Positions 1 through 9,893 are shown, counted from the stretch's first letter. The stretch is DNA of 64,000 nucleotides from Marinobacter salarius (GCA_000831005.1 CP007152.1:3782001-3846000); one strand, 5' to 3'. The notes: generated from the sequence alone by a model not told the origin. A program made the numbers and translations.

Positions 1-3000
1 CTCCAGACCGATGAAAATGGCAAGTTGCGGGATATTGATCTGCCCCACTACAGGGAACTGGTTAAAAGCGAAAGCCCCATCGCTGCAGGCGAACGTGAAC
101 CCGCCGGCGTGGTATTGAACACGCTCTGGGTACCGGCCCGTTTCCAGACCGTGGGGGCGGCACAATGGACCATTGGCGATGTGGAACTGGCCTGGTCCGA
201 GCAACAGTGGAGTTGGGAGTACATTGAATCCCTGGAGTCCGGACAGGAAATCATCCACCTTCCGGCCAGTTACCGCGAACTGACAGGTATTCCGCCTACG
301 GCAAGAGCGGAGCGCAGCACATCAATGCCCGTCGCCGGGCCAGATGCATGACTCTGGATATGCTGGAGGGTTACGAGCACCGCCGTCGGTTCGGCCCCGA
401 GAGTAGATTCGGCACGGATTGGATGTTGGTGAGTGACGCGGCCCCGTGCCGTCGCCGGTCCCCGGACCGTGAAAAAGACGCCGCCAACCCAGCCCTTGTG
501 GCCCAGGCACTGGACGGTAGCGGCCTGGACGATGAAAACTCCCCGCTGGGAAAGATACGGTACGAACTGGAGCGGATGGAAGGCTTCACCTGCAAGGCGG
601 CGGAAACCGTTGACTTCGCCAGTGGTTTGACCCGGTGGGTGGACGAACTGATCGGAGAGGACTGGCGGGCCCAATTCGGCGGCGGGGAGGCTACCCCGGG
701 CGCGGCAGAGGCCACGGATAAATCGGAAGCTGCCCGCAAGGAACTGTTGGATGAGGTCCGTCGTCGCCTGAGGGCCGGCGACAGTGATGAAGACCAGCTC
801 TCCTCTCTCCGGGAACGGCACGTACCCGCGGTGCCGATACCGGACTTGTTGTTTGAACTGGAGTGGCTCACGAACCAGACTGGTCTGCACTTAACCCACC
901 TTTCGACAGTGGCGGAGTCTGCCCAGGAGCATCCCCACTTCAAGAGTGCCATGCTGGTACACTCGGCCATCTTTGATCACAAGGGTTATGAACGCGGCCC
1001 GTTCGACGACTACAGATATTCCGTTGACACTGAAAAGCTGGACACAGCATTGCGCAAGGCAGACCGCGAGGCCTGCCGCGCCACCTGCTACGAGCTGATA
1101 GAGCGCAGAATCAGGTTATTGGAAAACCAGGCCGTCCCGGTGTTTAACGACCTGTTTGCGCTCAATGGCCTGAGCCACCCCATCTCCCTGCAAACACTGA
1201 ATCCGCTGCTCGCCCACCTGGAAACCTCCGTTTTCCACTTTGATCCGCTGGTAAGTAAAGTCGCCAGGGAGCGCGAGGCCTATCGCGACGAAGCCGGGGC
1301 AGAGTTCATCAAGAAACTGGCCCGGGGGCAAACCGGTTTGTCTGACTTCCTGGCGGCAGATGCAGATATCGAACAAGACCAGGTTAGTGAGCCGGAACCG
1401 AACGACGGCTCCGGCAAGCCCCGCCCGGGGCTCCTGAAATGGATCCAGGCCCAACGGCCGGCAGCCGGTGACCTGCCAGAGGCCCTGCGAGACCAGTACG
1501 AACTGAGCAAACATGAACGGGAGAAGGTCTACGAGAATATCCGCAATATGGCGGACCCGGAATTACTCCAGTGGGCGACGGCGTCGTACACCACCATGGG
1601 GCAACTGATGGCGGACCTGAGCAGTGAGTTCTACCTGATCACCCAGCGGGCGCTGTTGAGGAACATCGGCAATGGCCCAATCTACCAGGTAACAGACACG
1701 CTGGAGATCCCGACACGGTATATGAAGCTGGGCAATCCCTTCTTTGGGGGGCTGGTGCTGGGTCATGCGAATCCCGCAATGCTTAATCCCAACCCCGAAA
1801 TGGTGCCACTGGGTATGCGTTTTGGTAGCCAGGCGGCGGGTATTGGCACTTTCTCCAACGAGGCCATCGACCACGCGCTGCAACGATCCAACGGCTCCCA
1901 GATTGTCCGGCCCAGGGGTGGAGTGGTCAACCGGGTGGGGCCCGGCATGAGTGGCAATTACGCCGTCATCCGTAACGGCAATGGCAAACTGCTCGCCAAC
2001 GCCACCTCGGTGGCAGGCCTGCAGGGTAGCACCCCCACCGCTTCCGCTCAGGTGGAAATGTTCTCGGCTCACAAGGACAGCGTGGCCGCCAGGATGTCGA
2101 AAGGGTTTACGAGCCGCGCTGGGAGTGTGCTCATGCGCTGGCTCCGCCGGGGATGTTGGGGGTGTTTGGGTTGAACGTAGTTGTTTCCCTGAAGCAAGCT
2201 ACTGGGTCGACCACTGATGTGGTGAAAAGCATGATTTCTGTTACTTACGGAGCTACCAACTTTCTTTACTGGTTGGGCCATATCGTCGAAGCTGAAAACC
2301 TCGCGAGAGAGACTCGCCTGTCCTGGCTTACTAGGACGAGGGTGGAAGTAGACAGGATTGCGAACCCGTTGCTGAGATCCGTGGCAGGGCGGCTGTTTGC
2401 CGACCGTGCGCTGTCAATCGCCAAGTATGCGGGTGTCTTTGGCGCAGCCCTGGAGGTGGTATTGTCCCTCTGGGAAGGCGTACAGCGGTTGCAGGCCAAC
2501 GACATGGACGCCGCTGCCGGGTACTTTACCGCCGCTGCCGGCTTTGGTGTGTTCATGTTCTCCCATCTGGCGGGAACAGGGCTGGTCCCCATCCTGGGGG
2601 TGAGCTTTGCGGCAGCCTTGGCAGCTGTTGCTTTGATTGTTGCCTTGGCGGCTTGGCATGGGCTATCCTGAACACCGACGACGCTCTGGAGATTTGGCTC
2701 AAGCACGGGCCGTTCGGCAAGGAGGACCCCGCCAACCAGTTTCAGCACCTTCACAGCGAACCGGAGGATGCTTTCCAGTTCCTGATGGGCGGACTGTTCC
2801 CGCTCATCGGTAAAAGTGGAAACCTGGCGGAGTTCAATGACCGGGGACTGTTATCCGATACGGAAAAGGATTGGTTGTTGGACAATGATCGCTCGGAAGG
2901 GCACGTGATCACCGTGCGCTCTGCCGCCTTTGCGCTGGTGGACAGGCCCGAGGAACAATTCCAGGCCCATTTCTGGATGACCTGGCGTCATGGCGGCAAG

Positions 3001-3252
3001 GCAACGGCCCTGACCCCTGAGTATGTGTATTACGATGCCGAACGCCAGATGCTCCGGTTTCACCTGCCCAAACCCCAGTGGCGTGGTATGGGCCGTTTCC
3101 GGTCCATGGAACAACTGAGGGCCAAGGTGCAGATTGCACTGGGCAACGGCGGCCTGCTGCCGGTCAGTGACATGGAGCAACCATTGGTACCGGCCGTGGA
3201 TGAACCGGAACATACCGGCAAGAATTCCCGCTGGCTCACGATTACGAGTTAA
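1..3252 (+). CDS. Type VI secretion effector, VasX/BTH_I2691-like (5' partial, frameshifted)
   Basis: The reading frame is open from the first base, so the gene starts upstream. The protein then runs through three frame changes near 297, 2140 and 2660, and all segments join smoothly. At 2660 one missing G in a GGG run explains the shift. About 1,080 residues are visible: a soluble N-terminal part (VLWVPARF-like), a long helical middle, an alanine/valine-rich hydrophobic stretch (about 2,400-2,660) that could form membrane helices, then a DALEIWLKHGPFGKE segment that I associate with the C-terminal region of large T6SS effectors of the VasX/BTH_I2691 type. Such proteins are delivered into competitor cells and act on membranes. 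The next gene, 6 nt downstream, encodes a membrane protein that could be an immunity or accessory factor. Family assignment is by overall architecture, so moderately sure. Confidence 0.55.
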
Positions 3253-3258
3253 CAACTT

Positions 3259-4257
3259 ATGACGGATGAATACCAGGACACTGCCTACCGCTCCGATGCG
3301 ATCCCGGTGCTACCACCGGGCGGCCACCCGGACATGGACAAGGCATTCCAGCGCCTGCCCTGGGGCCACTACCAGAACCCGGTAATGCCTAACACGATGG
3401 AGACGCAGTTGGCCTACGCCCGCCTGTTCGAGGATGAAAGTGACGCGGAGGATGGGCATCCCTGGGGAGAATCGATATTCTCGGTCAGCAAGGGGTTTTT
3501 GAGTGGGCTCCAAGGCTTTTTGTACATCCTTTACATGTGTGCCGCACTCGCATTTTTCATATCTTTTTTACCTCTCGCAGCTCACACACTAGGGGTAATG
3601 ACCCGTGGAGGAAGTGTGGATGAGTTTGCGACAGTGTTCTATTCATATCTGTACATCTATCTAGTCATTGGCATCTGCTATTTTGGCGGAAAATACGGTC
3701 GCCTTTTGTTAGCCCACCTCACCAACAAGCGCCAACGAGCCAACCCCACGGGCCTTTACCGTCGAGAGGGCGTGGTTCGGATCAAGGAAGGCAAGGAGGT
3801 CTTCGAAGCCCCCTTTATAGAGTTTGATGCCTATCTGGTCCACACGCCCTCGGGCCGTGGCGGCCGGTACTTCAACCTGGTACTGCAACACCGCTACAGC
3901 AAACACCAGTTGTGGATGAAGGGTTTGCTTACCGATGCCATGGACCAAAAGGAAGTGTATGCCTATTGGGACATGCTCCAGCAGTACATGGACGTCACCC
4001 GGCCCCTGCCGGACGTTCCCCTTTTTGAGCCCTTCCGCTCAAGGGACCCTGTCACGGCGAAATGGGACGAACGCACCGGGCGTGATCCGTTCAAGTGGCG
4101 GAAAATGTCACCCGAGTCCTGGCGCAAAAACCATGAGCAAACGTACCGGGACCGCCTGCGGAGTACAAACTTTCACCATCCCTGCATCCTCGACGCCCAC
4201 ATCCAGGGTCGAGGCCTGGCGTTGCCGGAAGAGCCGCGTGGGGCGATGCTAGCGTAG
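3259..4257 (+). CDS. Two-helix membrane protein next to the T6SS-type effector
   Basis: 332 residues. An N-terminal soluble part is followed by two hydrophobic segments at about residues 88-112 and 120-142, then a basic-rich soluble domain of about 180 residues containing WMKGLLTDAMDQKEVYAYWD. It starts 6 nt after the effector stop and is very probably cotranscribed. Proteins of this layout (two membrane helices plus a cytoplasmic domain resembling DUF6708) often accompany large T6SS effectors. An immunity or delivery-accessory role is inferred from position only. The frame is intact, unlike the neighbour. Confidence 0.5.
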   Translation: MTDEYQDTAYRSDAIPVLPPGGHPDMDKAFQRLPWGHYQNPVMPNTMETQLAYARLFEDESDAEDGHPWGESIFSVSKGFLSGLQGFLYILYMCAALAFFISFLPLAAHTLGVMTRGGSVDEFATVFYSYLYIYLVIGICYFGGKYGRLLLAHLTNKRQRANPTGLYRREGVVRIKEGKEVFEAPFIEFDAYLVHTPSGRGGRYFNLVLQHRYSKHQLWMKGLLTDAMDQKEVYAYWDMLQQYMDVTRPLPDVPLFEPFRSRDPVTAKWDERTGRDPFKWRKMSPESWRKNHEQTYRDRLRSTNFHHPCILDAHIQGRGLALPEEPRGAMLA

Positions 4258-4428
4258 GTCGGCAAAAACTCTGTGGATCAAACACCATGCAAGCCGGTAA
4301 CGAACCAGTGACCATAATGCTCCGGACTTTACCCGGGATGATGCACCTACTGGGCCAGCCTGACCACGAACCGGATAGCCTTGAATACCCGGCTTACCGT
4401 CTCCGTAACACTTTGGAGGAAGCCTCCG

Positions 4429-4632
4429 ATGGCTGAGACTGCCTATTATAGCTCGACCGCCTGGAACCCCGGGCGAGACGAAAAACCACGCCGTCGAGGG
4501 CAGTTGGACGCCCGCTCCAAACGCTTTCGGGTTCTCCGGGAGAAAGAGGATGAGATGCACCGCAGGGTCAAACGCATTGATACCGAGCGTCGGCCGAATC
4601 TGATGGCAGAGAAGTTAAAGTATGCGTCGTGA
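4429..4632 (+). CDS. Small basic protein of unknown function
   Basis: 67 residues, rich in Arg, Lys and Glu (for example RRRGQLDARSKRFRVLREKE), with no membrane segment. I choose the ATG at 4429 because GGAGG lies 8-12 nt upstream; an upstream TTG in the same frame lacks such a site. It is separated by about 170 nt from the membrane protein before it and is followed by the tail-anchored unknown. I do not recognise a family. Confidence 0.45.
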   Translation: MAETAYYSSTAWNPGRDEKPRRRGQLDARSKRFRVLREKEDEMHRRVKRIDTERRPNLMAEKLKYAS

Positions 4633-4704
4633 TGCAAAGACTTGAGTGTGCTTGTCCGTATTGATGTAAGCAGATTGGCTTTTGTTTAAAGGGAGGAAAC
4701 CAGG

Positions 4705-6335
4705 GTGATCAGGGAAGATAGTGCTGCGCCAACCGGCGCGGAGTTAGTTGAACTAATGAATCAAAAGGATTACCTCAGTCTGATTCGGGACTGGCGGGAT
4801 GTCATTTTCCACACGGTGTTTGTGAAAAAAGGAGAAGCGTTAGAGTTGCCGATGTTGCTTGAAGTCCATGGCAACCAGACCTTTCTGGCAAGCCTGATCC
4901 GGTTGGATTGAGGGCAGCATTGACAGACTTCGAGGCGCCGGAGAATGCCGATTTATTCATCAAGCCTGTACCGTTGAAAGAGCTTGCGAGAAATGCATAT
5001 ATGCTGGGTGCATGGCTTTCGTGGCTCGGTGAAGAAGTCATCATGAACGAGTCGTTGATGAGCTTTCTGGGTATGAAAGCCATTGGCAAGAATCGGCGGG
5101 GCGATGACTGTCTTTACGAATCCGAAGTGCTCAGTCTGCAGCAAAGTGGCGTGGACGGTACCGAAGCAATGAAGGCGCAGAAATGGCGTGTCAGTGCCAT
5201 TTCTGGTGGCGAGGTGTCAGGCACACCGGAAGTCATGCTTGTTTACGAGGACGAGCGCGGTTTATTGCTGAGTGAAGATACAACCCTGATTGATAGTGTG
5301 AAAGGCCGCAGCCAGTTGCTCCCTGAGGAGCAAGCGCTGTTCGACCACTGGAATCAGCCGGTTTATGATTTCTCTGCGTTGGCTACTTTGTCTGATGAAA
5401 ATAGCAGTACGGAAATTGAGGATTCTTATAAGCCTGAGTCTTCCATGGTCAGCATCGAGTTGCTGGCATCCTTCTTCGATCTGGAGCGCGCCGTAAATAA
5501 CCAGGTGATGCCAGACTGCAAGCGGCTCCAGTTGGAGGTGGTCGAGGGTAAGGCGGTTTCAGACCGGGATGATGACAGTGACGCGGATATGCTGTGGGTG
5601 GAAGCTCGCAAGTATCAGATCCGCTTTATGGATCACCCGGATTGGTTGCTGCCATTGGGAGGATCTGGCCTGCCGGTGGAGGATTTTTCCGAACAGATTA
5701 ATCTGCCATCGGAGGTTGGAAGTTATCCAATGCCCGATAGCCTCCGATGTCATCTGGTTCGCCATATTGCCTGGGTGCTGTTCTGGACGGGCAGGGATCC
5801 TGGTGAGCCCTTGTCTCTGGTACCAGGGCAGTTTTACCCGGCGATACCTTTTCGGCCAGATAACCTGAAGCGTTTGTTTGTTCCGAACTACCACAACCCT
5901 CATTTCCCCTTTTTGGCGAGTATGGCTTGTGGCCCCCACAAACTACCGGTTCTTGTTCATGGTGAAGTGCCAGAGGGTTATGTCTGTGAAGCGCTTGAAC
6001 GACGAGACGTAATGGCAGGAGACTTGCCCCGCGGGATTCCGGGCAGGGATTCGTTGCTCATTAATGGCAGCGTACCGTTTGCGTCCATGTGTTGGTCGCT
6101 TGTTGTTCCGGTGGAGGCCATTGAGTTTCCGGAAACGTGGTATCAGGGCGCCCGCACTTCCAATACCCAGCTACTGGCTGACTTTCGGCATTTTTTGAAA
6201 GAACGGGCAGCGATTGATAAAGCCAACGCCGGCAAACAGCAAGCAGGCGATTCCACGGGCGCTGGTAAAGTTCTGCTGACGTGCGTTTCACTGGTGGTGT
6301 TGATGGCTCTGTTGATCGTCATGCTGAGCCCGTAG
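4705..6335 (+). CDS. Tail-anchored protein of unknown function (probable frameshift)
   Basis: A GTG start at 4705 follows a strong GGGAGG site. A first frame of 68 residues stops at 4911, and a 475-residue frame begins on the overlapping TTGA. The join reads smoothly (SLIRLD then RAALTDFEAPE), so one protein of about 543 residues with a one-base error is more likely than two genes. The long soluble part has no motif I recognise. The last 21 residues form a single hydrophobic helix (VLLTCVSLVVLMALLIVMLSP), which makes it a tail-anchored inner-membrane protein facing the cytoplasm. Its place behind the T6SS-type locus is the only functional hint. It converges on the rhomboid gene. Confidence 0.55.
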
Positions 6336-6339
6336 AAAC

Positions 6340-6360
6340 GGCGCTCATTTCCTGAGCGCC
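6340..6360. terminator. Hairpin between convergent genes
   Basis: A perfect 8-bp stem GGCGCTCA/TGAGCGCC with loop TTTCC lies in the 28-nt gap between two convergent stop codons. No long T run follows on either strand, so termination is likely from position but not certain. Confidence 0.45.
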
Positions 6361-6363
6361 TCG

Positions 6364-7458
6364 TCACCGCCGCAGAACTGCCTCCGGCTGATTCAGCATG
6401 GCAATTAGCGGGTTCTTGCGATGCACGTGATCTTTCAGCAGGTAGCCCAATGACAGCCCCAGGGCGAATCCGCCCAGGTGGGCTGCCCAGGCGACGCCGC
6501 CCTGGCCAGTGAACATTCCGAACAGGTTAATGCCACTCCAAATCATGAAATACCAGTGAGGCGCCAGCTTTTTCTGGTACACCACGATCATGAAGGTCAG
6601 GCTGGCATGGCGGAACCAGACCAGGTAAAGCCCGAACAGGGCCGCGATGGAACCGCTGGCGCCGACCAGCAGCAACGGGCCGTTTGCTGCGTTAAAGAAG
6701 AGCAGTTCCGCCAGCGCCGCCATAACACCGGCGAACAGGTATAGGGCGAGGAAGGCGCCATGGCCCAGGGCGTCCTCGAGGTTGTCGCCGATGATCCAGA
6801 GGAAATACATGTTGCCCGCCAGGTGCATCAGTCCGCCATGTACAAACTGGTAGGTGAGTAGCTGGAGCACGAAATGGGCCGGGCTCTGGGTTTGCGAGTT
6901 CAGGCCCAGGTTGGCGAACACCCATTCATTGGCGGCTGGCGTCAGTGCCCCTGCCAGAAAAATCAGGCTGCAGATGACCACCAGTGCCCGCGTTACCCAG
7001 GGCGTTCTGTGTGGCTGGATGTTGTATTCCACCGGCATCGATGTGAAGAACTGGAACAGCCAGGACTTCCAGGTCACGCTTTTGTTCAGGTCGCCCAGAG
7101 CCTGTTTCAATTTGGGTGAGTGCATCACCTGATCTACCTCCGGCTTGTCCAGCCAGACGCCATCGCAGTTCGGGCAGCAGTCGATTTCCGTGGTGTAGGT
7201 TTTCAGCAACTGGTAGTGAACCATGGGAACGTCACAGCGCCGGCAAAGGCGATTGCTGGTTTCCAGGGCAGGGCCGAGGTGTGATTCGTGATCGTATGCG
7301 TCGATGTCGGCGTGCTTATGGGCGATGGCCCTATTCAGCGCGCCGTCTTCAAACCAGATTCCGTGACAGTGTCGGCAGTCTAGTATCGAAGGGTTGCTCG
7401 TTGGCTCCAGGCCTGTGGTGGCGCAAGCAGGGCAGCGCTGATAGCGTGTTCTGGGCAT
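6364..7458 (-). CDS. Rhomboid-family intramembrane serine protease with N-terminal zinc ribbons
   Basis: 364 residues. The N-terminal 130 residues hold paired CxxC motifs (CPACATTG, CRHCHG, CRRCDVP, CCPNCDG), two zf-TFIIB-like zinc ribbons. The remainder is a six-helix rhomboid core. The catalytic serine is in GASGSIAALFG, the catalytic histidine in AHLGGFALG, and the conserved HxxGNM motif (HLAGNMYF) is present. Rhomboids cut transmembrane helices within the lipid bilayer, and the cytoplasmic zinc ribbons may recruit substrates. It lies beside the PspA/flotillin genes, which suggests a membrane-quality role (inference). Confidence 0.9.
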   Translation of the reverse strand: MPRTRYQRCPACATTGLEPTSNPSILDCRHCHGIWFEDGALNRAIAHKHADIDAYDHESHLGPALETSNRLCRRCDVPMVHYQLLKTYTTEIDCCPNCDGVWLDKPEVDQVMHSPKLKQALGDLNKSVTWKSWLFQFFTSMPVEYNIQPHRTPWVTRALVVICSLIFLAGALTPAANEWVFANLGLNSQTQSPAHFVLQLLTYQFVHGGLMHLAGNMYFLWIIGDNLEDALGHGAFLALYLFAGVMAALAELLFFNAANGPLLLVGASGSIAALFGLYLVWFRHASLTFMIVVYQKKLAPHWYFMIWSGINLFGMFTGQGGVAWAAHLGGFALGLSLGYLLKDHVHRKNPLIAMLNQPEAVLRR

Positions 7459-7523
7459 GATGTCCTTTTCCTGTACTAATGCTTGTCCTGGGCGCTCACG
7501 GCGCCCGGTTCCTCAAGCCCACG

Positions 7524-7856
7524 TCACTTCTCCGAGTCGGGCAGGTAGGAGCGGGCGAATGTCTGCAACTCCTCTGCCACCTTCTGGCGTATGGCCACCC
7601 GGTCATCGGCGGCAAGGCCATATTTCCGGGCCAGGATGTCAAAATCGTCGTCGTGAAGCGTGACGGTCAGTCGTGGACGGATGCGGTTCCCTCGGTAGGG
7701 CAATTTCAGAACTTTTCGTACCATATTGGCCGTGGAAACGTCCTGTAATGCGGCAGATACCCGGAATGCCCGTTGGATCTCATTGGAGAGATCAAAAGCC
7801 ATTTGCACAGCCTGAACGGCGCGTTCCTCCTTCGACCAGTCCCTTTTTCCTGACAT
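7524..7856 (-). CDS. Conserved hypothetical protein, 110 residues
   Basis: A soluble alpha-helical protein with no Cys and no signal peptide. The middle segment RIRPRLTVTLHDDDFDILARKYGL resembles an extended strand followed by helices, but I cannot assign a DNA-binding fold with confidence. It lies 47 nt downstream of the PspA-like gene on the same strand, with a strong hairpin between them, and 65 nt before the rhomboid gene. Function unknown. Confidence 0.6.
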   Translation of the reverse strand: MSGKRDWSKEERAVQAVQMAFDLSNEIQRAFRVSAALQDVSTANMVRKVLKLPYRGNRIRPRLTVTLHDDDFDILARKYGLAADDRVAIRQKVAEELQTFARSYLPDSEK

Positions 7857-7874
7857 TGGCTAAGCCTGGGTAAT

Positions 7875-7898
7875 GCACCCCCAAAATCTTGGGGGTGC
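7875..7898 (-). terminator. Strong hairpin just after the PspA-like gene
   Basis: A perfect 10-bp stem GCACCCCCAA/TTGGGGGTGC with a 4-nt loop lies 5 nt beyond the stop codon at 7904. No T run follows on the minus strand, so it may be a partial terminator or an mRNA-stabilising hairpin in an operon that continues into 7524-7856. Confidence 0.5.
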
Positions 7899-7903
7899 TG
7901 TGA

Positions 7904-8599
7904 TCACTGTGCCGGGTTGCCTTTAAGGCGAGCCAGAACGTCGTTGACGGAGTCTTTATCGCCGTCGATACCTGCGGCCTTCAGCTTCTCATCGAGATCT
8001 GCGCCGGTGAGCTCTTTCTCCAGCGTTGCGCTGGCGGTTTGTCGGTCTTCCTCCCGGGCCTGGCGTTCGCGGATGCGCTCCAGAGTGTCCTTTGCGGTGC
8101 CCAGGGAAGACTGGTTGCTGTTGATGTTGGTATCAATCTGCGCCGTGGTGCGCAGTACACGTTCGTTGGTTTTCACCACCTGCAGTTCCCGGCGATAATC
8201 GGCAAGCTGCTTCTCTGCCCGCTGCACCCGCTCTTTCAGGCCGGCAATGCGTTGCTGCAGTAATTCACGGGTCTGGGTCAGTTCTGTGGTTCGGCGCTCG
8301 TGTCCGACAATGCGCTCGGCCACTTCACGGGCCAACTCTTCCTGGCCGGCGGCCAGCGCTTTGCGGGCATCGCCTTCCCGTTTGCTGGCACTATCCTGCT
8401 CGGTACGGATCTGGCGAGCGAGTGAGGCGGCCTCAGCCATCAGGCTTGCCAGCTCCTGCTTGGCCTGCTTAAGCTCATGCTCGGCGTCCCGCAACTCCTG
8501 TTCCAGAATCCGGTTGCCCTGGCCATCCACCACGGCTTCACCCAGTTCGTTAACACCACCGCGCATGGCGGTCAGGATTTTTTTCAATACGGTTCTCAT
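7904..8599 (-). CDS. PspA/IM30 family membrane-stress protein
   Basis: 231 residues, almost entirely coiled coil, with the MRTVLKKILTAMRGGVNELGEAVVD opening typical of the YjfJ branch of PspA/IM30. These proteins polymerise on the inner leaflet of the cytoplasmic membrane and stabilise it. The C-terminal tail (ADLDEKLKAAGIDGDKDSVNDVLARLKG) fits this branch. It lies 14 nt after the DUF2170 gene in the same order as E. coli yjfI-yjfJ, so the two form an operon. It faces the YqiJ-flotillin-ATPase operon. Confidence 0.85.
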   Translation of the reverse strand: MRTVLKKILTAMRGGVNELGEAVVDGQGNRILEQELRDAEHELKQAKQELASLMAEAASLARQIRTEQDSASKREGDARKALAAGQEELAREVAERIVGHERRTTELTQTRELLQQRIAGLKERVQRAEKQLADYRRELQVVKTNERVLRTTAQIDTNINSNQSSLGTAKDTLERIRERQAREEDRQTASATLEKELTGADLDEKLKAAGIDGDKDSVNDVLARLKGNPAQ

Positions 8600-8613
8600 G
8601 TCTCACCCCTCAC

Positions 8614-9018
8614 TTAAGCCAGATAATCTTCAAATGTCTGTAACAGGTCGATGGCATTCTCGGCGAGCGTGACCAGTTCCTGCATGATTTCCGTCGTGCC
8701 GGAAGTTGGGCTCAGGGCGCCGTACACCACATAGTGGTCGCCGGTCTTGCCCAGGGCACTCAGAGGCATGGGCACGCTGATTCTCAGCATGTTCTCGTGC
8801 AGATCACTCAGCCGCTCGGGGTTCAGTTCCTGTTTGTCAAAAAGATACGCGAGGCACAGAATCTGGGTGTCGGTTACGGTAATGTAGACAGGCGTTTCTT
8901 CGGCACCGGAAACCGTGACCTGAAGCACCGGCTCCTCACCGGCAACGGGCATGACATCAAAGGTGCGGCCGGCATGGGTGGCGTCACCCAGGGCCAGGGT
9001 GAGAGATTGGGTATCCAC
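8614..9018 (-). CDS. DUF2170 (YjfI-like) protein
   Basis: 134 residues, soluble and acidic. It has the pattern of the YjfI/DUF2170 family, including an SVPMPLSALGKTGDHYVVYGAL segment and a helical C-terminus (ENAIDLLQTFEDYLA). The family is usually the first gene of a pair with a PspA-like protein, as here. Its molecular role is unknown; a modulator of the PspA partner is a reasonable inference. Its start lies about 65 nt from the first palindrome in the divergent control region. Confidence 0.75.
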   Translation of the reverse strand: MDTQSLTLALGDATHAGRTFDVMPVAGEEPVLQVTVSGAEETPVYITVTDTQILCLAYLFDKQELNPERLSDLHENMLRISVPMPLSALGKTGDHYVVYGALSPTSGTTEIMQELVTLAENAIDLLQTFEDYLA

Positions 9019-9081
9019 GAATTGCTCCTTCCTGTGGCGTTGAATCGGTTCGGCCGATCCGGACGAACCTTGTCCTGTGGC

Positions 9082-9098
9082 TTGACATTTTATGTCAA
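9082..9098. promoter_or_regulatory. Palindromic operator candidate 1 (TGACA-N5-TGTCA)
   Basis: TTGACA-TTTTA-TGTCAA is a perfect 6-bp inverted repeat. It lies upstream of the leftward yjfI/pspA pair and contains TAAAAT on the minus strand, a possible -10 element for that operon. The same 5-bp half-sites with the same spacing recur at 9171-9185. Confidence 0.5.
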
Positions 9099-9129
9099 CA
9101 AGTCGAGTCTAAACTGCAGGATTAAATAT

Positions 9130-9159
9130 TTGCAAGAAATAGTTTGTTTGCGATATAAA
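9130..9159 (+). promoter_or_regulatory. Candidate sigma-70 promoter of the yqiJ-flotillin-ATPase operon
   Basis: TTGCAA (9130-9135) and TATAAA (9154-9159) are separated by 18 bp. The expected start site at about 9166 puts the second palindrome just downstream, a typical repressor position. Confidence 0.4.
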
Positions 9160-9170
9160 CAACTTCTCTC

Positions 9171-9185
9171 TGACAAAAACTGTCA
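9171..9185. promoter_or_regulatory. Palindromic operator candidate 2 (TGACA-N5-TGTCA)
   Basis: TGACA-AAAAC-TGTCA has the same half-sites and spacer length as the palindrome centred 88 bp upstream (about 8.4 helical turns). It overlaps the predicted transcription start of the rightward operon. Two identical sites flanking one divergent promoter region suggest a single regulator of both operons. Confidence 0.5.
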
Positions 9186-9221
9186 ACTTTTGGATTTACC
9201 GGAACGGATGTCTGGTCGCGT

Positions 9222-9848
9222 ATGGAAACATTCTTCGCAGTTGCGTTCTCCTTCCCCACGGTCATTTTCTCCGTTCTTCTCTGCGTTGCCATTATCTACT
9301 GGCTGATTTCGCTGTCCGGCATGGGGGATGTTGATGCCGAGGGCGATATCGATGCGTCGGGTGATTTCAGTGGCCTTATGGTGACGCTGGGTCTGCAGGG
9401 TGTTCCGTTGCCCCTGGTGCTCACACTGGTGTTTCTGACCGGTTGGTTGTCCAGCTATTTCATCGATTTGCTGTTCGGCTCGCTGGTGCCGTCCGGCTTG
9501 ATCCACTGGCTGTATGGTGCCGCCGTTGTCGTCGTGTCTTTCATGGTTGGTATCCTGGCCACCTCGGTTGTAGTAAGGCCGCTGCGCCCGCTGTTTCGCC
9601 GGGCCTATTTGCCGCCCCTGCAGAAGCGAATAATCGGCACCCCCTGTGTTGTGATTTCCTCATCCGTTTCCGAAACGTCCGGTCGTGCAGAAGCCACCTT
9701 GGATGGCGCCCACCTGTTGCTGCAGGTGCGTAGCCATACGCCATTGTCCTACCGGGACCGCGCAGTTTTGATCGACCATATTCCGGACAACAACGCCTGG
9801 TGGGTTGTTCCGGAGTCTGAATTCCTTTCCGGCGAATCGGCCGGATAA
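9222..9848 (+). CDS. YqiJ-like inner-membrane protein with OB-fold (NfeD-like) domain
   Basis: 208 residues. Membrane helices sit at about residues 10-30, 60-85 and 90-115. The C-terminal 90 residues are a soluble beta-rich domain (GTPCVVISSSVSETSGRAEA, VVPESEF) typical of the OB-fold of NfeD/YqiJ proteins. In E. coli yqiJ precedes the flotillin gene yqiK, and here the flotillin begins 45 nt later, so the two products probably form a membrane microdomain complex. Confidence 0.8.
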   Translation: METFFAVAFSFPTVIFSVLLCVAIIYWLISLSGMGDVDAEGDIDASGDFSGLMVTLGLQGVPLPLVLTLVFLTGWLSSYFIDLLFGSLVPSGLIHWLYGAAVVVVSFMVGILATSVVVRPLRPLFRRAYLPPLQKRIIGTPCVVISSSVSETSGRAEATLDGAHLLLQVRSHTPLSYRDRAVLIDHIPDNNAWWVVPESEFLSGESAG

Positions 9849-9893
9849 CCCACCACGCTCACGTCCTTTCAATCAGCTCAGGAGAAAAGTTAA

